Part shown: positions 1 through 8,507 of the stretch, one piece after another
Layout: every line of letters begins with the position of its first letter
Numbering within the stretch: the stretch's first letter is position 1
Assembly: GCA_024640025.1 (NCBI GenBank)
Contig: JAHEFT010000012.1
Span: 1 to 41,303 of the forward strand
Source of the DNA: Chromatiales bacterium
Lineage (GTDB): Bacteria; Pseudomonadota; Gammaproteobacteria; Xanthomonadales; SZUA-36
Direction: 5' to 3'
Length of the DNA stretch: 41,303 bases
Translations under genes and position numbers: made by a program
Notes under the pieces: model-generated
Told to the model about the DNA's origin: nothing
Seen by the model: only the letters and a program-made list of their open reading frames with translations
Databases searched by the model: none

Positions 1-78
1 GTTCCTGGTATGAGATGCAATTAGTGACTGCAGGGCTTCCTGTACGTCGTCCATAGCATCAAGACTCCGGCTCTTCAT
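1..78 (-). CDS. Small unknown protein, N-terminal part only
   Basis: A minus-strand reading frame opens with ATG at 78 and runs off the left edge without a stop (26 codons visible). It begins MKSRSLDAMDDVQEALQSLI, an amphipathic-helix-like start. Its ATG lies inside the end of the next small frame upstream (stop at 59-61), so the two overlap by about 20 bp as translationally coupled pairs do. I do not recognise the family. The short helical start and the coupling would suit a small regulator or one half of a two-gene module, but this is only a guess from a fragment. Confidence 0.35.
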   Translation of the reverse strand, partial: MKSRSLDAMDDVQEALQSLIASHTRN

Positions 79-238
79 GGCGCCTTGGGTCTTCAGCCTG
101 TTCAAGCCGTAAGTTCAGACGCTTCCCTTTGGCCATGGCCTTGGCAGGAATGGCGCCGGTCAGACGCGGGGTTCTGCACATAAAGGCATCGATTTCAGAC
201 GCAGTGGTGCACAGCGTAATGTTTTTAATCTTTTTTAT
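59..238 (-). CDS. Small basic protein of unknown function, start uncertain
   Basis: The minus-strand frame is open from 253 to a TGA at 61-59. A GGAG motif (250-247) sits 8 nt before an ATA codon at 238, which would give about 59 residues beginning IKKIKNITLC. The first ordinary start is ATG at 181, which gives only 40 residues and has no ribosome-binding site. The product is rich in Lys and Arg (for example AKAMAKGKRLNLRLEQAED). The stop overlaps the start of the following frame at 78. The family is not recognised. The frame could be chance, or a remnant of an element next to the tRNA gene. Confidence 0.28.
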   Translation of the reverse strand: MKKIKNITLCTTASEIDAFMCRTPRLTGAIPAKAMAKGKRLNLRLEQAEDPRRHEEPES

Positions 239-541
239 GGAAATATCTCCGGTTTAGCGACATTTGTTAAGCGCCTGCAAGCAGATCAAATCGGCGCGAT
301 TGGTCCAGCGGGTGGGGTTCCGAGTCAATACTCAGAGGCAAGGCCCGCTGGGGTAGAAGAACTTCCTTGCGTCTGTCTATTTTACCATTAACCGAGTTTC
401 AAGAACCGGTATTTTCCTGGCGGTAGTTGATCAACATCGTAGGAGTATCGGGCAGGAAGGCTGGGAGGGTTTAGTGACGCCAGAAAGCGAACGAAATGTA
501 TCAATATCTGTCTTTATGCACTTTCTATGCACTTCTGTATT

Positions 542-574
542 AAAAAGGCCCCTTGTCGCAATGACTTGGGGCCT
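542..574 (-). terminator. Rho-independent terminator of tRNA-Pro
   Basis: Read on the minus strand, AGGCCCC (574-568) pairs with GGGGCCT (552-546) and is followed by a run of T residues (546-542). It lies about 30 bp beyond the 3' end of the tRNA-Pro gene on the same strand. Position and structure fit a factor-independent terminator for a monocistronic tRNA transcript. Confidence 0.8.
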
Positions 575-604
575 CTGATTAATCCCGGAAATCAATCACT
601 TAAA

Positions 605-681
605 TGGTCGGGGTGAGAGGATTCGAACCTCCGGCCCCTGCCTCCCGAAGGCAGTGCTCTACCAGGCTGAGCTACACCCCG
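605..681 (-). tRNA. tRNA-Pro (anticodon CGG)
   Basis: The reverse complement folds into a complete 77-nt cloverleaf. The acceptor arm CGGGGTG pairs with CACCCCG. The D arm is GCTC/GAGC, and the anticodon stem CTGCC/GGCAG encloses loop TTCGGGA with anticodon CGG. The T arm contains GGTTCGAATCC. The first base C is typical of bacterial tRNA-Pro. The 3' CCA is encoded (605-607). It reads CCG codons. tRNA 3' ends are common integration sites; the sequence to the left holds small unknown frames but no recognisable integrase. Confidence 0.96.
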
Positions 682-1078
682 TGCTTGCGGCGGCTGAAAG
701 CCGGCGAAGGGCGCTCATTCTATAGAAGCGCACCTGTTTTTGGAAGAAGCGGGAAATAAAATTGATGGTTTGTTGCGCCGGATCAATTTTCATTCAAATC
801 GCCGCGACAAAGAATCATTATTTTATACAGTAACCTGCGTATTCTTTTGTAAGAACTTGATGAATAAAACGTCAAAAAAACACCTTTTGTTAAAATTTTG
901 TAACAAATATTCTGTTAGAATTGGCGCGCCATTTCTATGGTTGGAAGGAGGCAGGAAGGCAGGGCGTCACAACGGTCGAACATCCTGGGTGCGGGCACAT
1001 GATCCCAGCTGTTTTTCCGGCGCCACGCAAGACTGGCCAGGTTAATTTCTTTTGCAAATAACTAACGGGCGAAAATCA
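682..1078 (+). promoter_or_regulatory. AT-rich upstream region of the TonB receptor, with inverted repeat
   Basis: This gap of almost 400 bp separates the tRNA from the receptor gene. Positions 770-925 are clearly AT-rich compared with the surroundings. A perfect 7-bp inverted repeat, TTTGTTA (886-892) and TAACAAA (901-907) with an 8-nt centre, lies just upstream of a -10-like TAGAAT (916-921). No convincing -35 is placed 16-18 bp from it. I read this as the receptor promoter with a possible operator. A plus-strand reading frame at 740-1045 exists here but has no ribosome-binding site or recognisable protein, and I do not call it. Confidence 0.4.
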
Positions 1079-4000
1079 ATGTATAACAGATTCCGACTTT
1101 GTATCTCGGCGCTGGCGGTGTTGCTGGTGCTCATGATTCCTGCTGCCGCTTTTGCGCAGGAAACCACGTCAGCCATCCGTGTGACGGTAGTGGGTCCTGA
1201 TGCTGCTCCACTAGCGAACGTCGATGTTTCCATTACCGATACCCGGACCGGCAGTACCAAGTCCAGCCAGTCCAACGCCTCAGGGCTGGTTTTCGTAAGA
1301 GGTTTGATTGTGGGCGGGCCCTACACCGTCAAGGCAAGTAGCACCAGTTATGCTGACCAGACCGTAACCGATGTCGATTTGAGACTGGGTGACACCTACA
1401 CACTGGTGTTACAGCTTGGCGCAAGCACGATGGAAGAAGTGATCGTGACAGCCGCCATGGTTCAGTCGGAGCAAATGGCAATCGGCCCGTCTTCAGTATT
1501 TGGCCTGCAAGACCTGGAAGAAATGCCCCACATCAACCGCGACTTGCGCGATGTGATTCGCAACGACCCGCGGCTTTATGTTGACCCGGCTTATGCCGGT
1601 GGTGCAGTGCAATGCGCCGGCGCCAACCCGCGTTACAACAGCCTGACCGTGGACGGAGTCCGCATGAACGACCTGTTTGGACTCAACAGCAATGGCTATC
1701 CAACGGAACGTCAGCCGTTCTCATATGACTCCATTGAGCAGGTAGCGGTCGAGTTGGCCCCGTTTGATGTGTATTACGGTCAATTCACGGCCTGCAACAT
1801 CAACGCGGTTACCAAATCCGGATCCAATGAATGGCACGGTTCTGCCTTTTACGATTACACCAACAACAATATGCGGGGTGACAAACTGCAGGGCCAGCCG
1901 ATCGACAACGGTGATTACACAACCCAGCGTTATGGCGCCACGTTCGGGGGCGCAATCCTCAAGGACAAATTGTTTTTCTTCCTGGCTTATGAAAAGTTGA
2001 AAGGCGCCAACCTGTTTGACCGGGTGCCAACCGGCGCTGCCACTTCCGGCCGCGTTATCCGCGGCGTCAACCAGGATCAGCTGGATGAAATCGCCCAGAT
2101 AGCCAGGGAAGTATACGGGTATGAAGTTGAAGCACCGGTTTCATCTCTGGCCGTTGAAGACGAGAAGTGGACCGTAAAACTGGATTGGGATATCAACGAA
2201 GACCACCGCGCCTCCTATACCTATAACTACAACGACGGTTACAACTGGTCGCAGTCAGATAATGATGACAACGAGTTCGAATTTCCCGATCATTACTATG
2301 AACGGGGCGCTGAATTGAAGTCACAGACGGGAGCCCTGTTCTCCAACTGGACCGACAGCTTTTCCACCGAGTTGCGTGTTTCAAATATCAAAATCGACCC
2401 CCGGGTGGACTCACGTTCCGGTGTTCGTGACCAGGGGGTTTTCGGCGAGGTCCAGGTGGAGACCTGGAACGACGCCGATGGCGACGGCATCTATTCATCG
2501 GCCATCGTTTACCTGGGAACGGATGACTCCCGGCAGGCCAACGATCTTGAATACGAGTCGATGAATTACAAGCTGCTGGGCAATTACGAACTGGGCGACC
2601 ACTTGTTGACCTTCGGCTACGAATTGGAAGACCTGGATATTTACAATCTGTTCATCCCGCACACCGAAACGGAAAACCGGTTCGATGAGGAATGCAATGC
2701 GGGTAATCCCAACGGGTGTATCGATGCGTTTCGTGAAGCCCGCCCGGATGACATTTACTACGGCAATGCCGCGCCTTCCAATGAGCCTATCAATGGTGCG
2801 GATAGCTGGAGTTACAAGTACAACACGGCCTACCTGCAGGACGAATGGATCACCATGGGCGGCGCACTGACACTGGTTTTTGGTCTGCGTTACGACTGGT
2901 ACACCAGCAGCGACCAACCGACCTTCAACGAGAAGTTTTTCGAACGGGCGGGTTACTCCAATACCAATACCATCGACGGGCAGGACATGTTGCAGCCACG
3001 TCTTGGTTTTAACTGGACGGTCAACCAGGACCTGAGCGTGCGCGGCGGTGTCGGCCTGTATTCCGGTGGCAACCCCAACGTGTGGCTGTCGAACAACTTC
3101 AGTAATGACGGCGTCCGCGTGGTGCAGGTGAGGGAAAGCGTCATCGAAAGGAACCCCCCGCCAGCAACAAATTGCGGGTATGGCGTTGACTTTTCCTTGT
3201 TCGATATTCCGCTGACCGGCGGCGGCAACCCGATCTACGATGTTCCGCAATGCCAGGTCGATGCAGTCGCACAGTTATCCGGTGATTCGGGCGTGAATGC
3301 CCTGGATCCGGATTTCAAACTGCCGAAAGCCTGGAAATTCAACCTCGGCACCACCTGGGTCTTTGGTGACGATTACACGGTAAATGCCGATTTGCTCTAC
3401 ACCAAGGCGCAGGATTCAGCAATCGTAATCGGCTCGTCGATGTTGCAGACTGGTACCGCGCCTGACGGCCGCCCGATTTACACGGAAACCCGTCCTTTCT
3501 TTATCTACGGGTCATCTGACTACACCTTGACCAACGTCAAGGGCAGCGACGCCAGGTCCTTCCAGGCCAGTATCAACCTGTCGAAATTTTACGATAATGG
3601 TCTGGATTGGTCGGTGGGTTATGCCTATACCGATTCAAAGGACGTCAGCCCCATGACCAGTTCAGTCGCGTTCTCCAACTTCGCGAACGTCTCGGTGGAT
3701 GACCCGAACAATCCGGGTCTGGCGCCATCCAATTACAACATTCCCCACCGGTTCACTTTCCGGGTGGGTTATTCAGCCTATTGGTGGGACAACAACCGGA
3801 CCCACTTCGCACTGGTTGGAGCGTCGAACAAGGGACGTCCTTTCTCCTACACGTTTGCAGGAGATGATGGTGATACGTTTGGCGATATCGTTAATGACCG
3901 TCACCTGCTCTACGTGCCCGATGGTGCGAATGATCCGCTGGTCACCTACGGGGATGACTTCAACCAGGAAGCGTTTTTTGCCGCATTGGCGGAAACCGGT

Positions 4001-4339
4001 CTGAACAAATACGCGGGCCAGATTGCTCCGCGAAATGCGTTCAGCAGCAAGTGGTGGACTTACTATGATCTGCGCATCGAGCAGGAATTCCCGGCCTTCA
4101 AGGAAGACCACAAGCTGGCTGGGTGGATCACCATCAAAAACCTGTGCAACCTGATCAACAACGAGTGGTGCGTGCTGCAGCAAGCCAGCTTTCCGCGCGC
4201 GCAGCCAGTGGTTGACATGGAGATCAGCGAGGATGGCACTCAGTATATCTATGAGGAGTTTATCGAGCCTTCCGGCCAGGGCCGCGTGACCGAGCCGTCC
4301 TCGTGGGAGGTTGTTGTGGGCTTGACCTACCGGTTCTGA
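1079..4339 (+). CDS. TonB-dependent receptor, Oar-like, with carboxypeptidase-regulatory-like domain
   Basis: A 1086-residue outer-membrane receptor. The ATG at 1079 gives a clean signal peptide (MYNRFRLCISALAVLLVL through AAAFAQ, cleavage near residue 27). An in-frame TTG at 1052 would only lengthen the N-terminus. Residues about 30-115 form a carboxypeptidase-regulatory-like beta-sandwich (VTVVGPDAAPLANVDVSI). A TonB-box-like EEVIVTAA follows near 120. The plug contains LTVDGVRMNDLFGL and VYYGQFTACNINAVTKSGSNEWHG. A long aromatic-rich barrel follows, and the C-terminus ends GLTYRF with the terminal Phe typical of barrel insertion. This architecture matches the OmpA-related/Oar group of TonB-dependent receptors, usually tied to uptake or export of large substrates. 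The substrate cannot be told from sequence. No TonB or transporter genes are adjacent. A peptidase gene lies two genes downstream, so peptide use is possible but unproven. Confidence 0.93.
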   Translation: MYNRFRLCISALAVLLVLMIPAAAFAQETTSAIRVTVVGPDAAPLANVDVSITDTRTGSTKSSQSNASGLVFVRGLIVGGPYTVKASSTSYADQTVTDVDLRLGDTYTLVLQLGASTMEEVIVTAAMVQSEQMAIGPSSVFGLQDLEEMPHINRDLRDVIRNDPRLYVDPAYAGGAVQCAGANPRYNSLTVDGVRMNDLFGLNSNGYPTERQPFSYDSIEQVAVELAPFDVYYGQFTACNINAVTKSGSNEWHGSAFYDYTNNNMRGDKLQGQPIDNGDYTTQRYGATFGGAILKDKLFFFLAYEKLKGANLFDRVPTGAATSGRVIRGVNQDQLDEIAQIAREVYGYEVEAPVSSLAVEDEKWTVKLDWDINEDHRASYTYNYNDGYNWSQSDNDDNEFEFPDHYYERGAELKSQTGALFSNWTDSFSTELRVSNIKIDPRVDSRSGVRDQGVFGEVQVETWNDADGDGIYSSAIVYLGTDDSRQANDLEYESMNYKLLGNYELGDHLLTFGYELEDLDIYNLFIPHTETENRFDEECNAGNPNGCIDAFREARPDDIYYGNAAPSNEPINGADSWSYKYNTAYLQDEWITMGGALTLVFGLRYDWYTSSDQPTFNEKFFERAGYSNTNTIDGQDMLQPRLGFNWTVNQDLSVRGGVGLYSGGNPNVWLSNNFSNDGVRVVQVRESVIERNPPPATNCGYGVDFSLFDIPLTGGGNPIYDVPQCQVDAVAQLSGDSGVNALDPDFKLPKAWKFNLGTTWVFGDDYTVNADLLYTKAQDSAIVIGSSMLQTGTAPDGRPIYTETRPFFIYGSSDYTLTNVKGSDARSFQASINLSKFYDNGLDWSVGYAYTDSKDVSPMTSSVAFSNFANVSVDDPNNPGLAPSNYNIPHRFTFRVGYSAYWWDNNRTHFALVGASNKGRPFSYTFAGDDGDTFGDIVNDRHLLYVPDGANDPLVTYGDDFNQEAFFAALAETGLNKYAGQIAPRNAFSSKWWTYYDLRIEQEFPAFKEDHKLAGWITIKNLCNLINNEWCVLQQASFPRAQPVVDMEISEDGTQYIYEEFIEPSGQGRVTEPSSWEVVVGLTYRF

Positions 4340-4361
4340 TTCAGACTACAATGTAAGAAAG

Positions 4362-4385
4362 CTCGGGGCGGATTTCCGCCCCGAG
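4362..4385 (+). other. Perfect 10-bp hairpin between receptor gene and ppnN
   Basis: CTCGGGGCGG (4362-4371) and CCGCCCCGAG (4376-4385) form a perfect stem with loop ATTT. No T-run follows on the plus strand, so it is not a standard intrinsic terminator. It sits 22 bp after the receptor stop and 7 bp before the ppnN ribosome-binding site. It may protect the receptor mRNA 3' end, cause pausing, or limit read-through. Confidence 0.6.
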
Positions 4386-4404
4386 TGCTATCAAGGAGAA
4401 AATA

Positions 4405-5778
4405 TTGTCTGCAGGATCCGTTACAACGCGCCTGTACCCCGCCGGGATTCTCAACACGCTCAGCCGCAATGAAGTTGAGCGCCTGCGCGACGTCAGCCAG
4501 GGCGACTTGTCAGAGTTGGTCCGCCGTTGTTCACTGGCTGTGCTCAACAGCGGCAACGAAAGCGACGACGCGGAAGCGCTGCTGGAGCAGTACAGTGATT
4601 TCCGGATCGAGGTGCAGCAGGTCAACCGCGGGTTGCGGCTGGAGTTGTTCAATGCGCCAGGGTCGGCGTTTGTCGACGGCAAGATCATCGAAGGTATCCG
4701 TGAGCAGATCTCCTCCGTCATCAGGGACCTGGTCTATTTCGACAGCGAGATCAAAGCCAGCAAACAGCATGACCTTGGCAGCAGCGCGGGTATCACCAAT
4801 GCCGTGTTTGAAATGCTGCGCAACGCACAGGCGCTGGTTCCGCAGGTTGAGCCCGACCTGGTGGTGTGCTGGGGCGGCCATTCGATCAGCCGGCCGGAAT
4901 ACGAGTACACCAAGGCCTGTGGTTACGAGTTGGGATTGCGCAACCTCAATATCGTCACCGGCTGCGGTCCCGGCGCCATGAAGGGGCCTATGAAGGGCGC
5001 CACCATCGGGCATTCCAAGCAGCGCACCAGCCTGCGCCGTTATTTCGGCATTTCGGAACCCGGCATCATTGCTGCCGAGTCCCCCAATCCGATCGTCAGC
5101 AACCTGATCATCATGCCGGATATCGAGAAGCGGCTGGAGGCCTTTGTCAGGCTCGGTCACGGTATTGTTGTCTTTCCCGGCGGGGCAGGGACGGCGGAAG
5201 AGATTCTTTACCTGCTGGGCATCCTGCTCAATCCGGCCAATGCAAAAATACCGTTGCCGCTGGTTTTTACCGGTCCGCCGGGGGCCTCGACCTATTTCGA
5301 GCAGATTGACCAGTTCATCCGCCTGACGCTGGGCAAGGAAGCCAGTTCGCGATACCGGATTGTCGAGGATGACCCCACCAGGGTAGCGCAGATCATGGCG
5401 CGGGGCATGCACAAGGTGCGCAAGCACAGAATTGCCAAAAACGATGCGTTTTATTACAACTGGCTGCTCAATATCGAGGAGTCTTTCCAGATTCCTTTCG
5501 TGCCCACGCATGAAAACATGCAGGCGCTCGAGTTGAGCAGGCGCCTGCCCCTGCATGTGCTTGCATCCAACCTGAGAAAAATGTTTTCAGGCATCGTGGC
5601 CGGCAACGTCAAGCCGGAGGGCGTGAAGTCGATCCGCGAGCACGGCCCGTTTGAAATCAATGGCGATCCGGAAATCATGGAGTCCCTGGATGCGCTGCTG
5701 ACCTCCTTCGTGGCCAATAACCGCATGAAATTACCCGGCGGCAAGGCATATGAGCCATGCTATCGTTTGATAAAATAA
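4405..5778 (+). CDS. ppnN: Pyrimidine/purine nucleotide 5'-monophosphate nucleosidase (PpnN, formerly YgdH)
   Basis: A cytoplasmic enzyme of 457 residues that splits nucleoside monophosphates into base and ribose 5-phosphate, feeding nucleotide salvage. In E. coli it is controlled by (p)ppGpp. The whole length aligns by eye with E. coli PpnN (454 residues): SLAVLNSG, LVVCWGGHSI, NIVTGCGPGAMKGPMKGA, IIMPDIEKRLEAFVR, FPGGAGTAEEILYLLGILLN and FSGIVAGNVK are all recognisable. PGGAGTAEE is the phosphate-binding signature of the LOG/lysine-decarboxylase-like fold. The start is TTG at 4405, supported by AAGGAG at 4393-4398, 6 nt upstream; no nearer ATG fits. It lies 65 bp after the receptor gene with a hairpin between, so it may share that transcript or have its own promoter. 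Confidence 0.95.
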   Translation: MSAGSVTTRLYPAGILNTLSRNEVERLRDVSQGDLSELVRRCSLAVLNSGNESDDAEALLEQYSDFRIEVQQVNRGLRLELFNAPGSAFVDGKIIEGIREQISSVIRDLVYFDSEIKASKQHDLGSSAGITNAVFEMLRNAQALVPQVEPDLVVCWGGHSISRPEYEYTKACGYELGLRNLNIVTGCGPGAMKGPMKGATIGHSKQRTSLRRYFGISEPGIIAAESPNPIVSNLIIMPDIEKRLEAFVRLGHGIVVFPGGAGTAEEILYLLGILLNPANAKIPLPLVFTGPPGASTYFEQIDQFIRLTLGKEASSRYRIVEDDPTRVAQIMARGMHKVRKHRIAKNDAFYYNWLLNIEESFQIPFVPTHENMQALELSRRLPLHVLASNLRKMFSGIVAGNVKPEGVKSIREHGPFEINGDPEIMESLDALLTSFVANNRMKLPGGKAYEPCYRLIK

Positions 5779-5803
5779 AACAGTGCAACACGGAAATCTC
5801 AAA

Positions 5804-7648
5804 ATGAACCTGCTTAAAAAATCCATCCCTTTATTGATCTGTGCTCTATTGGTGGCTGCCTGCGAGCCGGCACCAGTCGCCACATCCGAAAACGTATCTG
5901 AAACTGTCGCCTCCACGGGTGCAACCCCGGAACAGGCCATCGCCTTCGTGGCGGACGCGGAGACCAGCCTTGAGCGCCTGGGACAACACAGCGAACGCAC
6001 GTCCTGGGTCCTGTCGAATTTCATCACCGAGGATACGGAATTGCTGGCGGCCCGCGCCAATGAAGAGTTCACGGCGGCCAAGGTCGCCATCGCCGCCGAG
6101 GCCGCCCGCTTCAATGGCGTTGAGGGGCTCGATTACGACACAACCCGCAAGCTCCAAATGCTGCGCAGCGACATCACCATCCCTGCGCCGATGGATGCAG
6201 CCAAAACCGCGGAGCAGGCTGAAATCGGGGCCAAGATGAGCGGCCTTTACGGACGCGGCAGCTACTGCCGTGAAGATGGCACCTGTCTCGCGCTGGGCGA
6301 ACTGGAAGACATCCTGGCCGAATCGCGTAACCCTGGCGAACTGCTGGAAGCCTGGCAGGGGTGGCGCACCGTTTCTCCGCCAATGCGGGAACTGTATGCC
6401 CGGCAGGTTGAGCTTGCCAACGAGGGCGCGACGGAACTCGGGTTCAACGATCTGGGCACCATGTGGCGTTCCGCCTACGACATGGATCCTGCCGATTTTC
6501 CCGGTGAACTCGACCGGATTTGGAATCAGGTCAGCCCGCTGTACGAAGCCCTCCATTGCCATGTCCGCGCCAGCTTACAGGAACAGTACGGCAGTGAAGT
6601 CGTTCCGGGTGAAGGCCCGATTCCGGCGCATTTGCTGGGCAATATGTGGGCCCAGAGCTGGGAGAACGTTTTTGACCTGGTGGCCCCGCCGCAAACCGAA
6701 CCAGGTTACGACCTGACAGCAATCCTGAATGACGAGGGTTACGACCCGATAAGCATGGTGAAGACCGGGGAAGCATTTTTCAGCTCGCTGGGTTTCGAAC
6801 AGCTCCCGGATACGTTCTGGACACGTTCGCTGTTTGTGAAACCGGCCGATCGTGATGTCGTTTGCCACGCTTCGGCATGGGACATCGATGAACAGGACGA
6901 TCTTCGCATCAAGATGTGTATCGACGTGAATTCGGAAGATTTCAAAACCATTCACCACGAGCTGGGCCACAACTATTACCAGCGTGCTTACAAGGACCAG
7001 ACCTATCTGTATCGCAACAGCGCCAATGACGGGTTCCACGAGGCCGTGGGCGATACCCTGTCTCTGTCCATTACGCCGGAGTACCTGGCGCAACTGGGCC
7101 TGCTGGACGAGGTGCCGGACGCGTCAGGCGACCTGGGCCTGCTGATGAACCAGGCCCTGGAGAAAATCGCCTTCCTGCCGTTCGGCCTGATGGTAGACCA
7201 GTGGCGCTGGAAAGTTTTTGCCGGCGAAGTCGGACCGGAAGGGTACAACGACCTGTGGTGGCAGCTGCGCGAACAGTATCAGGGCGTTGGCGCTCCCGGT
7301 GAGCGGCCCGCGGACGCCTTCGATCCGGGCGCCAAGTTCCATGTGCCCGGCAACACGCCTTACACGCGCTACTTCCTGGCGCACATCCTTCAATTCCAGT
7401 TTCATCGTGCCCTGTGCAAGGTCGCCGGCAATACCGATCCGATCCATCGCTGCTCGATTTATGGCAGTGAAGAGGCGGGTGAACGCCTGAATGCCATGCT
7501 GGAAATGGGCAGAAGCCGCCCCTGGCCGGAAGCGCTGGAAGCCCTGACCGGCTCATCCGAAATGGATGCCACGGCGATCCTTGACTACTTTGCGCCGTTG
7601 CAGGCCTGGCTGGACGAGCAGAACGCGGGCCGGCAGTGCGGCTGGTAG
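5804..7648 (+). CDS. Peptidyl-dipeptidase, M2 family (ACE-like), lipoprotein
   Basis: A zinc dipeptidyl carboxypeptidase of the angiotensin-converting-enzyme family, 614 residues, releasing C-terminal dipeptides. The zinc site is HELGH (His385, Glu386, His389) with the third ligand Glu413 in FHEAVGDT. The 28-residue spacing matches ACE. The ATG at 5804 gives a lipoprotein signal peptide with lipobox LVAAC (MNLLKKSIPLLICALLVAAC), so the enzyme is probably anchored in the periplasm, most likely to the outer membrane. A GTG at 5783 would place 7 extra residues before it and is less likely. GGAA at 5792-5795 precedes the ATG. It begins 25 bp after ppnN, so co-transcription is plausible. Its 3' end converges with psd, with only 4 bp between the stops. 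Bacterial M2 enzymes are known from Xanthomonas and other proteobacteria. The physiological substrate is unknown. Confidence 0.94.
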   Translation: MNLLKKSIPLLICALLVAACEPAPVATSENVSETVASTGATPEQAIAFVADAETSLERLGQHSERTSWVLSNFITEDTELLAARANEEFTAAKVAIAAEAARFNGVEGLDYDTTRKLQMLRSDITIPAPMDAAKTAEQAEIGAKMSGLYGRGSYCREDGTCLALGELEDILAESRNPGELLEAWQGWRTVSPPMRELYARQVELANEGATELGFNDLGTMWRSAYDMDPADFPGELDRIWNQVSPLYEALHCHVRASLQEQYGSEVVPGEGPIPAHLLGNMWAQSWENVFDLVAPPQTEPGYDLTAILNDEGYDPISMVKTGEAFFSSLGFEQLPDTFWTRSLFVKPADRDVVCHASAWDIDEQDDLRIKMCIDVNSEDFKTIHHELGHNYYQRAYKDQTYLYRNSANDGFHEAVGDTLSLSITPEYLAQLGLLDEVPDASGDLGLLMNQALEKIAFLPFGLMVDQWRWKVFAGEVGPEGYNDLWWQLREQYQGVGAPGERPADAFDPGAKFHVPGNTPYTRYFLAHILQFQFHRALCKVAGNTDPIHRCSIYGSEEAGERLNAMLEMGRSRPWPEALEALTGSSEMDATAILDYFAPLQAWLDEQNAGRQCGW

Positions 7649-7652
7649 CCAG

Positions 7653-8507
7653 TTAGCGAAGGCGGCCGAGTTTCTGACCCACGACGACGTCATCACCGCT
7701 CTCGTAATGTTCCATTGAGGACACTGCCCCCGGCGGCAACAGCAGGATAACGGTCGAGCCCATGTTGAAGCGCCCCATCTCCTGGCCCTTCCTGAGCTCG
7801 ATGTTCCGGCGTGACCAGTCGCCGCGGGTAATTTTCTTACCGCGGGGGGGCGTGACCACGCCGGACCAGACGGTTTCCATGCTGGAAACCAGCATCGCAC
7901 CGACCAAAACCACGGCCATCAGGCCGTGGGTGGTTTCGAACAGGCTCACCACCCGCTCGTTGCGGGCAAACAGGTCCGGCACCTGCCGCACGGTGTAGGG
8001 CGCCACGCTGAACAGGCGGCCCGGGATGTGAATCATGCGTTGCAGTGTTCCGCCGTAGGGCATGTGAACACGGTGGTAATCGCGCGGTGACAGATAGATG
8101 GTGTGGAAAAAACCATTGTGAAATTCGGGCGCTGCCGGATCATTGGCCAGCAGGGAACGGACGGAATAGTGCTTGCCCTTGGCCTGGATGATGCGGTCAT
8201 TGGTGATACGGCCGCACTGACTGACCCGGCCGTCACTGGGCGAAACAAACGACAGGGGATCGGGATCGACAGGGCGCACACCCTCGACCAGTTCCCGCGT
8301 GAAAAACGCGTTGAAGTGTTCGAATTCGGAAATATTCTCGATTTTGGCCTCTTCCCATTCCACGCCAACCATGCTTCCGATGAGCGCAATTTGCGTGTTC
8401 TTGACCGGCGCGAGCCGGATTCGCATAAACCAATGCACCAATCGCGACAGCAGATGATGTGGCAGCAGGTACTGGATGCCGGCAAAAATTTTCTCTATAA
8501 ATCCCAT
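7653..8507 (-). CDS. psd: Phosphatidylserine decarboxylase proenzyme
   Basis: Makes phosphatidylethanolamine from phosphatidylserine at the inner membrane. The proenzyme cuts itself to form a pyruvoyl group. The 284-residue product from ATG 8507 follows the E. coli enzyme: SPSDGRVSQ holds the Asp of the catalytic triad (Asp92), YLSPRDYHRVHMP holds His145 and His148, then LFARNERV, SSMETVWSG and KGQEMGRFNMGSTV. Cleavage would fall between Gly250 and Ser251. The usual LGST motif reads MGST here. An in-frame ATG at 8579 would add 24 residues and overlap the start of prmB; the shorter start agrees with family length and with a TATAAT element at 8562-8557. The C-terminus stops soon after the alpha chain core, shorter than in E. 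coli (322 residues). It is divergent from prmB and convergent with the M2 peptidase gene. Confidence 0.93.
   Translation of the reverse strand: MGFIEKIFAGIQYLLPHHLLSRLVHWFMRIRLAPVKNTQIALIGSMVGVEWEEAKIENISEFEHFNAFFTRELVEGVRPVDPDPLSFVSPSDGRVSQCGRITNDRIIQAKGKHYSVRSLLANDPAAPEFHNGFFHTIYLSPRDYHRVHMPYGGTLQRMIHIPGRLFSVAPYTVRQVPDLFARNERVVSLFETTHGLMAVVLVGAMLVSSMETVWSGVVTPPRGKKITRGDWSRRNIELRKGQEMGRFNMGSTVILLLPPGAVSSMEHYESGDDVVVGQKLGRLR

Noticed and set aside
515-534. Direct repeat TATGCACTT (515-523 and 526-534) near the tRNA terminator
   Set aside because: Only two 9-bp copies without a matching copy in the tRNA or elsewhere in the window; not enough to call an attachment site.
740-1045. 101-codon plus-strand reading frame upstream of the TonB receptor
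   Set aside because: It lies in an AT-rich promoter-like region, has no ribosome-binding site and no recognisable protein features.
2495-3250. 251-codon minus-strand frame inside the TonB receptor gene
   Set aside because: It is antisense to a clear full-length receptor, of low complexity and without motifs.
4531-5556. 341-codon minus-strand frame inside ppnN
   Set aside because: It is antisense to an intact, well-conserved gene; long open antisense frames are expected at this GC content.
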